A program made the translations under genes and the position numbers. Under the pieces are notes generated by a model. It did not search any database. It was not told where the DNA came from and saw only the letters and a list, made by a program, of their open reading frames with translations. A DNA stretch of 64,000 nucleotides, taken from contig JOAA01000032.1 of the NCBI GenBank assembly GCA_000720375.1, positions 124,001 to 188,000 on the forward strand. Reading direction: 5' to 3'. The stretch comes from Rhodococcus rhodnii. GTDB lineage: Bacteria > Actinomycetota > Actinomycetes > Mycobacteriales > Pseudonocardiaceae. Every line of letters begins with the position of its first letter. Within the stretch, counting starts at the first letter, position 1. Of the stretch, positions 50,872-58,981 are shown one piece after another.

Positions 50872-51969
50872 CTATCGCAGATTGTGGAACTTGATCTCCG
50901 GGAACTCGGCTGTGGGACCGTTGAGCACGCGCTGGGGGATGCCCCGCAGGTGCTGGTCGACGAACGCGGCGACGTAGGTACGGGTCAGGCTGATTCCCCT
51001 GGCCGGATCCAGTGGCGTGGGCGGGTCGATGCCCGCCTGCTGAACCAGCAGATTCAGGTCCGTGAAGGACATGTGGTCCGCATCGGGCGCGTGCAGCCAG
51101 CGCTTCCAGCCGGACATGCGTGGCCACACCGTGTCCCAGGACGTGTCCTTGGCGTGGCCGGGGTCATGCAGTTCAGGGCCGCCGAACAGGAGAAACGGGC
51201 GGTTCACCGGGTCGGGCGGCAGCATCGGTCCGTCCATGTTGACCCCAGCGTCAACGCGGGAATCGGCGCGCATCACGGTCGCGGCGCCGCCGCCGCCCAT
51301 GGAGTGGCCCACGGCGGCGATGTGGTGCTGATCGATCAGCGGGTGGTTGCGCAGCTCGTTGAGCACGAAGGACAGATCGGTGCCCCGGTTGAGCGCGATG
51401 GGTGCGTGACCGATCTTGTTGGGCAGCCCGCATGCGGCGCAGGGAAGCACGCCGCCAGGGAACTTCGCGGCGACGGACTCGAAAGCATGGTCGACGGCCG
51501 CGGTGACGTAACCGCGGGACGCGAGGTCCTCGGCCAGGGCGGTGAGGGAGTAGCGCGAGACCGTGTAGCCGGGGGAGAGCAGGACGAGCGGGCGCTTGCC
51601 AGGCAGCGGCCGGGCATTGGTGCGCGACCAGGTCCTTGCGCCGGCCAGCTTTTCGGGCGGAAGCTGTGCGCGGATCTCGTAGTGATCGACGAGTGCGGCT
51701 GCCTCGGCCACGTCCATGTACGGCGCCTGACTGCCGGTGCCACGGACGGCCGGGTAGAACATGGTGACCATGAGCTGACGCGGCCCAGCCTCAGGCACCC
51801 AAGGATCCGTCCGGGCGCGATCGGTAAGGGAGAACGTCGCCCGCCCGACGGCGTACTGCCCCGTGGGCGCCGGGAGTGACAGGTCTCCTGCGGCCGCCGC
51901 AGCTGTCGGAATGAATAGAGCGGGCACGCACAGCGCGGTGACTGCGGCAATGACCAGAGGTTTTCGCAT
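50872..51969 (-). CDS. Secreted PAF-acetylhydrolase-like esterase
   Basis: A 365-aa exported hydrolase from ATG 51969; signal peptide MRKPLVIAAVTALCVPALF, cut near TAAAAA. PLVLLSPGYTVSRYSLTALA gives the oxyanion region, VGHSMGGGGAATV the nucleophile elbow, DADHMSFTD the C-terminal His. It resembles PAF-acetylhydrolase/platelet-type lipases of actinomycetes. Divergent from the aminopeptidase gene; a long inverted repeat lies between them. Confidence 0.85.
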   Translation of the reverse strand: MRKPLVIAAVTALCVPALFIPTAAAAAGDLSLPAPTGQYAVGRATFSLTDRARTDPWVPEAGPRQLMVTMFYPAVRGTGSQAPYMDVAEAAALVDHYEIRAQLPPEKLAGARTWSRTNARPLPGKRPLVLLSPGYTVSRYSLTALAEDLASRGYVTAAVDHAFESVAAKFPGGVLPCAACGLPNKIGHAPIALNRGTDLSFVLNELRNHPLIDQHHIAAVGHSMGGGGAATVMRADSRVDAGVNMDGPMLPPDPVNRPFLLFGGPELHDPGHAKDTSWDTVWPRMSGWKRWLHAPDADHMSFTDLNLLVQQAGIDPPTPLDPARGISLTRTYVAAFVDQHLRGIPQRVLNGPTAEFPEIKFHNLR

Positions 51970-52057
51970 GCGGCGACTGTGCCCGTCCCATGCGACCGAA
52001 ACATCAGGAAACACCCGGAACCAAACCCTTGCTTGCTGCTCGCCGGAGACCAGGGCT

Positions 52058-52103
52058 GGTATTACTATACCGCCGAGTGTTAGGGTGCCGGTATAGTAAT
52101 ACT
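52058..52103. promoter_or_regulatory. Paired AT-rich operators with 13-bp inverted arms
   Basis: GTATTACTATACC (52059-52071) and GGTATAGTAATAC (52090-52102) are perfect reverse complements, 18 bp apart. Each arm is itself a GGTAT-N4-ATAC dyad. They lie 25 bp before the aminopeptidase GTG and 89 bp before the esterase ATG, so one regulator could bind both arms. Confidence 0.55.
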
Positions 52104-52126
52104 GCCCCTTGTGACGCGAGGTTTCC

Positions 52127-52951
52127 GTGATTGAACTGAAGACGCCTGCGGAGATCGAACGCATGCACGTGGCCGGGCGTTTCGTCGCCGAGGTGCTCAC
52201 CGAGGTCGGCCGGATCGCCGACGTGGGCGTCAATCTCATGGACATCGAGCACCACGCGCGCGGCATGATCAAGCGGCGCGGGGCACAGTCGTGCTACTGG
52301 GACTACGCTCCCGCCTTCGGCAAGGGCCCGTTCCGCAACGTCATCTGCTTGTCGGTCAACGACGCCGTCCTGCACGGCTTGCCCCACGACTACAAGCTTC
52401 GCGACGGGGACGTGCTCAGCGCGGACCTCGCCGTCGGCATCGATGGCTGGGTTGCTGACTCGGCGCGAACGATCATCGTTGGCACTGCCGCCGAGGAGGA
52501 TCTGCGGATCATCCGTGCCACCGAGGAAGCGTTGGAGGCGGCGATCGAGGTGGCACGTCCAGGCAACCGCCTGGGCGACATCTCCGCGGCGATCTGGGCG
52601 GTGGCCTGCGACTACGGCTATCCGGTGAACACCGAGTTCGGCGGTCACGGCATCGGCCGCACCATGCACGAGGAACTCCATGTTCCCAACAAGGGTCGGG
52701 CAGGCCGCGGCCTGAAGCTCCGGCCGGGCCTGACCCTCGCCCTCGAACCCTGGTTCGCCCGCACGACGGATCGGATCGTCTACGACCCCGACGGCTGGAC
52801 CATCCGCTCAGCCGACGGCTCCCGCACGGCCCACTCCGAGCACACGATCGCCATCACCGAGGACGCCCCCTTGGTGCTCACCCGACGTGAATCGGAAGAC
52901 CCTGTGGTGAGGGGAGATTCCGCCGGTCGTCTGTCCGGAAAGGACGCCTAG
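52127..52951 (+). CDS. map: Methionine aminopeptidase, type I
   Basis: A 274-aa enzyme from GTG 52127. Metal ligands of the pita-bread fold are present: DLAVGIDGWVADSART (two Asp), GGHGIGRTMHEEL (His), LALEPW (Glu) and HSEHTIAI (Glu). It removes the initiator Met using Co/Mn/Fe. A dyad-controlled copy next to a secreted esterase is probably not the housekeeping map gene, which usually lies in the secY-adk-infA region; it may be an inhibitor-resistant or inducible copy. Confidence 0.88.
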   Translation: MIELKTPAEIERMHVAGRFVAEVLTEVGRIADVGVNLMDIEHHARGMIKRRGAQSCYWDYAPAFGKGPFRNVICLSVNDAVLHGLPHDYKLRDGDVLSADLAVGIDGWVADSARTIIVGTAAEEDLRIIRATEEALEAAIEVARPGNRLGDISAAIWAVACDYGYPVNTEFGGHGIGRTMHEELHVPNKGRAGRGLKLRPGLTLALEPWFARTTDRIVYDPDGWTIRSADGSRTAHSEHTIAITEDAPLVLTRRESEDPVVRGDSAGRLSGKDA

Positions 52952-53140
52952 TGCAGTCGAACGCACCGTTCTTCGCGGCTGTCCGCTGGAGCCTGGACCA
53001 GGCCGGTGTGGCGATGTCGGGCATGGTGGTCGGCTGACTCACTCCGGGCTACGTGCCGTTGGTGGTCGCCGTCGACGGCGCGTTGTTCCTTGCTTTGGCG
53101 CCCGGGGCGCGATCCCGTCTCCCTGTCGGGTGTTGTCCGT
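52952..53140 (+). pseudogene. Transposase remnant 1
   Basis: Translation gives RWSLDQAGVAMSGMVVG, a TGA stop, then YVPLVVAVDGALF. It resembles the first catalytic-Asp block of DDE transposases (VAVDDTLF) and is broken by a stop and by loss of frame after about 53110. Only part of the gene remains. Confidence 0.5.
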
Positions 53141-53189
53141 GCGTGGAGCTGCGACCGCTGTTGCTGCGGCGTGGCGCCACTGAGTGCAC

Positions 53190-53345
53190 CGGTTTCTCGC
53201 GATTGTCTGCGGGAGGCTGGATCAGGTTGGTGGGGCGATGCCGTGTGCGGTGGTTGGTTGGCTTACTTCGGGTGAAGCGTCGTTGTGGGTCGCCGTCGAC
53301 GACACTTTGTTCAGGCTTTGGCGCCCCGATGGACCGACCACACCT
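53190..53345 (+). pseudogene. Transposase remnant 2
   Basis: A second, diverged copy of the same fragment: RLDQVGGAMPCAVVGWLTSG then LWVAVDDTLFRLWRPDG. It aligns with remnant 1 over about 140 bp at both DNA and protein level. Neither has other transposase parts or visible terminal repeats. Confidence 0.5.
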
Positions 53346-53432
53346 TCCCGCCCACGAATTGAGTCGCCTGATCACCGCCGCGCGGCGACCGGCCCTTAGT
53401 TGGTCACAACTGTTCCCCCTAGTTGATCGTCC

Positions 53433-54077
53433 TCAGCACAGGCCTGCGTCGTGGGCGAGCAGGGCGATCTGGGTTCGGTTGCCGAGGTCCAGTTTGGTGA
53501 GGATCCGGGTGACGTGGGCTTTCACTGTGGGGATGCTGACGTTCAGCTCGGCGCCGATTTCGGCGTTGGTTTTGCCTTGGCCGACGGCGACTGCGACTTC
53601 GTGTTCGCGTGGGCTGAGGTTGGCCAGCGTTGTGCGGGCTTTGGTGTAGGTCTCCGCTGAGGTGGCGGCTCGGTCCATCAGGCGGCGCGTGATGTGCGGC
53701 GACAGGATCGGCTCGCCGGCCGCGACGCGCACCACGGCGTTGACGATGGCTGACGGAAGCGCGTCCTTGAGCAGGAAGCCGCTCGCGCCTGCGCGGAGGG
53801 CTCTGAGGACGTTGTCGTCGGTGTCGAACGTGGTCAGCACGATCACTTCGGGTGGGTTGGGACGTGCGCGGACATGATGTGTGGCAACGATTCCGTTCAC
53901 CTTCGGCATCCGGATGTCCATCAGCACGACGTCAACCGGGTGGGCGTCCAGCGCGCGGGGCACGTCGACCCCATCGGCGGCTTCGGCGACGACGGAAATC
54001 CCTTCGAAACCGTCGAGCATCATGGTGAGCCCGGTGCGGACCACTGCGTCGTCGTCGACGATGAGTACGCGGATCAT
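53433..54077 (-). CDS. NarL/FixJ response regulator
   Basis: A 214-aa regulator from ATG 54077; the receiver has VLIVDDD, VLMDIRMPKVNG and LLKDA, and the HTH is LSPREHEVAVAVGQGKTNAE ending TRILTKLDLGNRTQ. It overlaps the kinase stop by ATGA. Confidence 0.93.
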   Translation of the reverse strand: MIRVLIVDDDAVVRTGLTMMLDGFEGISVVAEAADGVDVPRALDAHPVDVVLMDIRMPKVNGIVATHHVRARPNPPEVIVLTTFDTDDNVLRALRAGASGFLLKDALPSAIVNAVVRVAAGEPILSPHITRRLMDRAATSAETYTKARTTLANLSPREHEVAVAVGQGKTNAEIGAELNVSIPTVKAHVTRILTKLDLGNRTQIALLAHDAGLC

Positions 54078-55183
54078 GCGGGCCACGGGAGTAGTGCCTG
54101 CAACCGGAATTCCCGTGCTGTCAGTTGATGGTCAAGCCTGCCGCCCGCCAGCCGGACGCGTTCGGTCAGGCCGATCAGGCCGGTGCCCGTGCCAGGGAAC
54201 GCGGGCGCGTCCCTGTGGCACAAGGGGTTGGTCACTTCGATGGTCAAGTTCTGTCCTGGGGTGCCGTTGATGTCGATCTTCACCGGTTGGCCCGGTGCGT
54301 GTTTGCGTGCGTTGGTCAAGGCTTCCTGCAGGACTCGATACGCCGTCCGGCTGGTTGTGCCGGGGACCGCGGTGACGTCGCCCTGGACGTCGACCGGCGT
54401 GCCGACCGCGCGGGATTCCTCGACCAATGCGGGTAAGTCGTCCAACACGGGCACAGGGCGGTCCGTGTTCTCGGGCGACGAGGTATCACGTAACACCGAA
54501 ATCACGTCCCGAAGCTCGTTCAGAGCCTGATGTACGCCCGATCGGATGACGCCGGCGGCGTGTGACAGCTTCTCGGGCGCCAGATCCGGCCGGTACTCCA
54601 GCGCTCCCGCGTACGTGGCCAGTAGCGACAACCGGTGGGCGAGGACGTCGTGCATCTCGCGCGCGATCCGGGTGCGTTCCGCCGCTCTCGCTTCGAGAAC
54701 CCGCCTTCCTTGTTCGGCTTCCGCGCGCTCGGCTCGTTCCCGCAACGACTCGATGACCTGCCGGCGGGCCTGGGCCAACGCGCCCCAGCCGAGCAGTCCG
54801 AGGTGGGTGACCGCCACCAGCACTAGCCACCACGTGAAGGACAGGCCGGGCATCGGGTGCCAGATGAACCGCACCGCGTGCGCGGTGATGCCGAAGGCGG
54901 CAACCCCAACGGCGATAGGGAACCGCCGTCCGGACGCGACCTGCAGCGTGCCTATGGTCGACGGCGGTGTGGCCGTCGGGGATACGGCCGCGAGCACCGC
55001 GAGCACGAGCGCGGAACCGACGGGCCAGCGGAACAGCAATGGCACCAACGCGCACGCGATGATGCCGATCGGGATGTCGAGGGCGACAAGGGAACCGGAC
55101 GCGTACTCGCCGTACCCGGTCGCCACCGAGCACACCCCGACCAGGATGGTGACCAGGGTGATGTGCCGGGTGCAGAGGTCCAC
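54074..55183 (-). CDS. NarL-type sensor histidine kinase
   Basis: A 369-aa kinase from GTG 55183. Several membrane segments occupy residues 5-150, then RIAREMHDVLAHRLSLLATY with the phospho-acceptor His, and HATPase_c blocks LQEALTNARKHAPG and GTGTGLIGLTERVRLAGG. Paired with the response regulator downstream and divergent from a YceI gene. Confidence 0.9.
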   Translation of the reverse strand: MDLCTRHITLVTILVGVCSVATGYGEYASGSLVALDIPIGIIACALVPLLFRWPVGSALVLAVLAAVSPTATPPSTIGTLQVASGRRFPIAVGVAAFGITAHAVRFIWHPMPGLSFTWWLVLVAVTHLGLLGWGALAQARRQVIESLRERAERAEAEQGRRVLEARAAERTRIAREMHDVLAHRLSLLATYAGALEYRPDLAPEKLSHAAGVIRSGVHQALNELRDVISVLRDTSSPENTDRPVPVLDDLPALVEESRAVGTPVDVQGDVTAVPGTTSRTAYRVLQEALTNARKHAPGQPVKIDINGTPGQNLTIEVTNPLCHRDAPAFPGTGTGLIGLTERVRLAGGRLDHQLTAREFRLQALLPWPA

Positions 55184-55291
55184 GTCGCCGAGCGTACGAC
55201 CTGCAGCAATGGCGGGACACCGACCAAAGTTCACATGGGGGCAGACTCGTGGTCGATGTGCAGAAGCGCCGCCCACCGGCAGGCTCGCCGC

Positions 55292-55807
55292 ATGACACAA
55301 CGCGGCATCACCGACCACACTCCCATCGTCGGCGACTACCGGATCGACCAGACCCGATCCAAGATCAAGTTCGTCACCCGGCACATGCTCGGCCTCGCCA
55401 AGGTCCGCGGTACGTTCCAACTTCGCGAGGGCTACATCTATGTAGCCGATTCCCTTGAGGAGTCCGCGGCGCGCGCGACGATCGCGGCGGACAGCATCGA
55501 CACACGCAATTCCGTGCGCGACACGACGGTCTGCCAGCAGTACCTGGACGTGGCCAACTACCCGGACATCGTCTTCGCGTCGACGGGAATGGAGAACACC
55601 GGCAGTGGCTGGGTCCTGCACGGCCGGCTGACCGTCTGCGGTGAGACCCGGCCCGTCGACTTACACATCACTAACGTGGGAGAAGGACTACGTGTCACGG
55701 CCACGTGCGTAGTCGACCGCTACGAGTTCGGCATCACCAAGATGCGGGGACTGACCGGGCGCAGGCTGGCTTTCACACTCGAGATCGTGGCCAATCTTTC
55801 TACATAA
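55292..55807 (+). CDS. YceI-family protein
   Basis: A 171-aa lipocalin-like protein: GDYRIDQTRSKIKFVTRHML, VADSLEESAARATIAADSID, YLDVANYPDIVFAST. YceI barrels bind isoprenoid or amphiphilic ligands; this one has no signal peptide. One Leu is a TTA codon (55661-55663). Confidence 0.88.
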   Translation: MTQRGITDHTPIVGDYRIDQTRSKIKFVTRHMLGLAKVRGTFQLREGYIYVADSLEESAARATIAADSIDTRNSVRDTTVCQQYLDVANYPDIVFASTGMENTGSGWVLHGRLTVCGETRPVDLHITNVGEGLRVTATCVVDRYEFGITKMRGLTGRRLAFTLEIVANLST

Positions 55808-55837
55808 TGTTGACGACTGGGTGGAGTTCTGTAGAAA
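55797..55837 (+). promoter_or_regulatory. Promoter of the box operon within an inverted repeat
   Basis: TTGACG (55810-55815) and TAGAAA (55832-55837), 16-bp spacing. TTTCTACA (55797-55804) and TGTAGAAA (55830-55837) are perfect arms framing it, which suggests repression by occlusion. No regulator gene is adjacent. Confidence 0.5.
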
Positions 55838-55870
55838 ATGGTGCGGTACCGTCATAGCCGAGGAGGCGAC

Positions 55871-57544
55871 ATGGACGTGTCCTTCGACGCGCACCCGGGC
55901 AGCTATCGGCACTGGAAGATGCGTACCGAAGGGGACATCGCCTGGCTGGTCCTCGACGTCGACGAGGCCGGCGGCATCGTCCCCGGCTACGAGCTGAAGC
56001 TCAACTCGTACGACCTCGGCGTGGACATCGAGCTCTACGACGCGACACAACGCCTGCGCTTCGAGCATCCCGAGATCCGCACGGTCATCGTGACCAGCGG
56101 GAAGGACAAGGTGTTCTGCGCGGGCGCGAACATCCGCATGCTGGCCGCGTCGGCGCACGAGTGGAAGGTCAACTTCTGCAAGTTCACCAACGAGACCCGC
56201 AACGCCATGGAGGACTCCGCTGGGCAGACCTACCTCGCGGCGGTCAACGGCTCCTGCGCAGGCGGCGGGTACGAGCTGGCGCTGGCGTGCGAGCACATCC
56301 TGCTGGTCGACGACAATTCCTCGGCAGTGTCGCTGCCAGAGGTGCCGCTGCTCGGCGTGCTGCCTGGGACAGGCGGGCTGACGAGGGTGGTGGACAAGCG
56401 CAAGGTCCGCAAAGACCTGGCGGATGTCTTCGCCACCCGGCCCGACGGGGTGAAAGGCAAGACCGCGCTCGAATGGCGCCTGGTGGACGAGCTCGCCCCG
56501 CCGCGCCGGTTCGAGGAGACCGCGCGTGCCCGTGCGGCCGAACTGGCAGCCAGGTCGAACCGGCCGCAGGACGCGCGAGGCGTCGAACTCACCCCGCTCA
56601 ACCGGGAGATCAGCGCGGACGGGATTCGCTACGAGCACGTCATCGCGGACTTCGACCCCGCCACCTCCTCGGTGACCATCATCGTCCGGGCCCCGCGGGT
56701 ACCAGCGCCACCCGCGATGTCCGAACTGGACGCTTCCTTCTGGCCGCTGGCGGTCACCCGGGAACTGGACGACCTGATCCTGCGGCTGCGCACCAACCAG
56801 ACCACGCTCGGCACGTGGATCATCAAGACCGAGGGTGACGCCGACACGGTCAACTCCTACGAGAAGCTGCTGATCGGCAACCAGGACCACTGGCTGGCCG
56901 ACGAGATCCTGCGCTACTACAAACGCACCCTCAAGCGGCTGGATGTGACCAGCCGCAGCCTGATCGCGCTGATCGAGCCGGGCAGCTGCTTCACCGGGAT
57001 GCTCGCCGAGCTCGCGTTCGCGGCCGACCGCCAGTACATGTTGGACGGTCCACCTGTGTCAGCCCTCGACCCTGCAAGCAGGTCTTCGGCCGACGACGAA
57101 GACAGCCCTCTGCGGGCGCAACTGCGGCTGACCGAAGCCAACTTCGGGCTTTTCCCGATGGGCAACGGGATCTCCCGGTTGGAGTCACGGTTCTACGGCC
57201 ACCCGGACCACATCGAGTGGCTGCGCAAGGAGACCGATCGGCCGCTCACCCCGGCGGAGGCCAACGAGCTCGGCCTGGTCACCGACATCCCGGACGACAT
57301 CGACTGGGAGGACGAGATCCGGATCGCCATCGAGAGCCGGGCGTCGCTGTCCCCGGACGCGTGCACCGGCCTGGAGGCCAACCTGCGGTTCACCGGCCCC
57401 GAGACGATCGAGACCAAGATCTTCGGCAGGTTGTCGGCCTGGCAGAACTGGATCTTCAACCGGCCGAACGCGTCCGGCGAGGAAGGGGCGCTGCGCCGCT
57501 ACGGCACCGGCCAGAAGGCGATCTTCGACAGGAAACGAGTTTGA
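55871..57544 (+). CDS. boxC: 2,3-epoxybenzoyl-CoA dihydrolase BoxC
   Basis: A 557-aa protein from ATG 55871 with AGGAGG eight bases upstream. Two crotonase-like halves: VTSGKDKVFCAGANIRMLA and AAVNGSCAGGGYELALAC in the first, LIALIEPGSCFTGMLAELAF in the second. Length and blocks match BoxC, which opens the 2,3-epoxide of benzoyl-CoA and releases formate to give a semialdehyde CoA ester. First gene of the operon; boxB starts one base after its stop. Confidence 0.93.
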   Translation: MDVSFDAHPGSYRHWKMRTEGDIAWLVLDVDEAGGIVPGYELKLNSYDLGVDIELYDATQRLRFEHPEIRTVIVTSGKDKVFCAGANIRMLAASAHEWKVNFCKFTNETRNAMEDSAGQTYLAAVNGSCAGGGYELALACEHILLVDDNSSAVSLPEVPLLGVLPGTGGLTRVVDKRKVRKDLADVFATRPDGVKGKTALEWRLVDELAPPRRFEETARARAAELAARSNRPQDARGVELTPLNREISADGIRYEHVIADFDPATSSVTIIVRAPRVPAPPAMSELDASFWPLAVTRELDDLILRLRTNQTTLGTWIIKTEGDADTVNSYEKLLIGNQDHWLADEILRYYKRTLKRLDVTSRSLIALIEPGSCFTGMLAELAFAADRQYMLDGPPVSALDPASRSSADDEDSPLRAQLRLTEANFGLFPMGNGISRLESRFYGHPDHIEWLRKETDRPLTPAEANELGLVTDIPDDIDWEDEIRIAIESRASLSPDACTGLEANLRFTGPETIETKIFGRLSAWQNWIFNRPNASGEEGALRRYGTGQKAIFDRKRV

Positions 57545-57545
57545 G

Positions 57546-58967
57546 ATGACCACCTCGATCAACTACGAGGACAAGATCCCCAACAACGTCGATCTGTCGT
57601 CCGACCGCCGTCTGCAGCGTGCGTTGGAGGGCTGGCAGCCGAAGTTCATGAACTGGTGGGGCGAGATGGGGCCCACCCTGGAGACGCACGGCGTCTACCT
57701 GCGCACCGCGGTCAGCGTCGGCCGGGACGGCTGGGCGCACTTCGACCATGTGAACGTGCCGGACTACCGGTGGGGCATCTTCCTCGCCGAACCCAAGCCG
57801 GACCGGCGGATCGCCTTCGGTGAGCACAAAGGACAGCCGGTCTGGCAACAGGTTCCCGGCGAGTACCGCGCCGACCTGCAACGCCTGATCGTGATCCAGG
57901 GCGACACCGAACCCGCCTCGGTGGAACAGCAGAAGCTGCTCGGGCTGAGCGCGCCCAGCCTGTACGACCTGCGCAACCTCTTCCAGGTCAACGTGGAGGA
58001 AGGCAGGCACCTGTGGGCGATGGTCTACCTGCTGCACGCCTACTTCGGCAGGGAGGGCCGGGAAGAGGCGGAAGCGCTGCTGGTGCGCAACTCCGGCAGT
58101 CCGGACTCGCCACGTATCCTCGGTGCGTTCAACGAGGAGACTGCGGACTGGCTGGCGTTCTACATGTTCACCTACTTCACCGACCGGGATGGCAAGTACC
58201 AGCTCGGTACGTTGAAGGAAAGCGCCTTCGACCCGCTGTCGCGCACATGCGAGTTCATGCTGAAGGAAGAGGCGCACCACATGTTCGTCGGCACGACCGG
58301 TGTCGACCGAGTGGTGGCGCGCACCGCCCAGCTGATCCGTGAGCACGACACCCTGGACATCGGCAAGCACGGCGGCATCCCGCTGGACATCATCCAGAAG
58401 TACATCAACTTCCACTACACGGTGTCGCTGGACCTGTTCGGCAGCGAGACGTCCACCAACGCGGCCAACTACTTCACCGCCGGGCTCAAGGGCCGGTGGA
58501 TGGAGGAGCGCCGCAAGGACGACCACCAGCTCACCGAGCACGGTGTGCCGCTGGACCGGCCGAACGCCGACGGCACGTGGACCAGCGAAGAGCTCTCCGC
58601 GCTGCTGGCCCTCAACCTGGACCTGCGTGGCGAGTACATCTCCGACTGCCAGAGCGGGATCAAGCGGTGGAACAAGATCCTGGCCGACGCTGATCTGGAG
58701 TACCGGTTCGCCCTGCCGCACGTCGGGTTCAACCGCAACGTCGGCATGCACTCCGGGTTCCACATCACCCCGGACGGGTCGATCGTCGACGAGGCCACCT
58801 GGCAGAAAGGCAGCAAGCACTGGCTGCCGACCAGCGAGGACCTCGCGTTCGTCCGGTCGCTGATGCACCCGGTGTACGAGCGAGGCAAGATCGCCAGCTG
58901 GGTCGCGCCGCCGACCAACGGGATCAACGGCAAGCCGTTCGACTACGAGTACGTGTACTTCCACTAG
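57546..58967 (+). CDS. boxB: Benzoyl-CoA 2,3-epoxidase oxygenase subunit BoxB
   Basis: A 473-aa di-iron protein. Carboxylate/His ligand motifs are VNVEEGRHLWAMVYL near 150 and KEEAHHMFVG near 240, with LAFYMFTYFTDRDGKYQL between. BoxB epoxidises benzoyl-CoA with O2, taking electrons from the reductase BoxA. No boxA gene is seen in this window. Confidence 0.94.
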   Translation: MTTSINYEDKIPNNVDLSSDRRLQRALEGWQPKFMNWWGEMGPTLETHGVYLRTAVSVGRDGWAHFDHVNVPDYRWGIFLAEPKPDRRIAFGEHKGQPVWQQVPGEYRADLQRLIVIQGDTEPASVEQQKLLGLSAPSLYDLRNLFQVNVEEGRHLWAMVYLLHAYFGREGREEAEALLVRNSGSPDSPRILGAFNEETADWLAFYMFTYFTDRDGKYQLGTLKESAFDPLSRTCEFMLKEEAHHMFVGTTGVDRVVARTAQLIREHDTLDIGKHGGIPLDIIQKYINFHYTVSLDLFGSETSTNAANYFTAGLKGRWMEERRKDDHQLTEHGVPLDRPNADGTWTSEELSALLALNLDLRGEYISDCQSGIKRWNKILADADLEYRFALPHVGFNRNVGMHSGFHITPDGSIVDEATWQKGSKHWLPTSEDLAFVRSLMHPVYERGKIASWVAPPTNGINGKPFDYEYVYFH

Positions 58968-58981
58968 AAGGACGGGCGACC

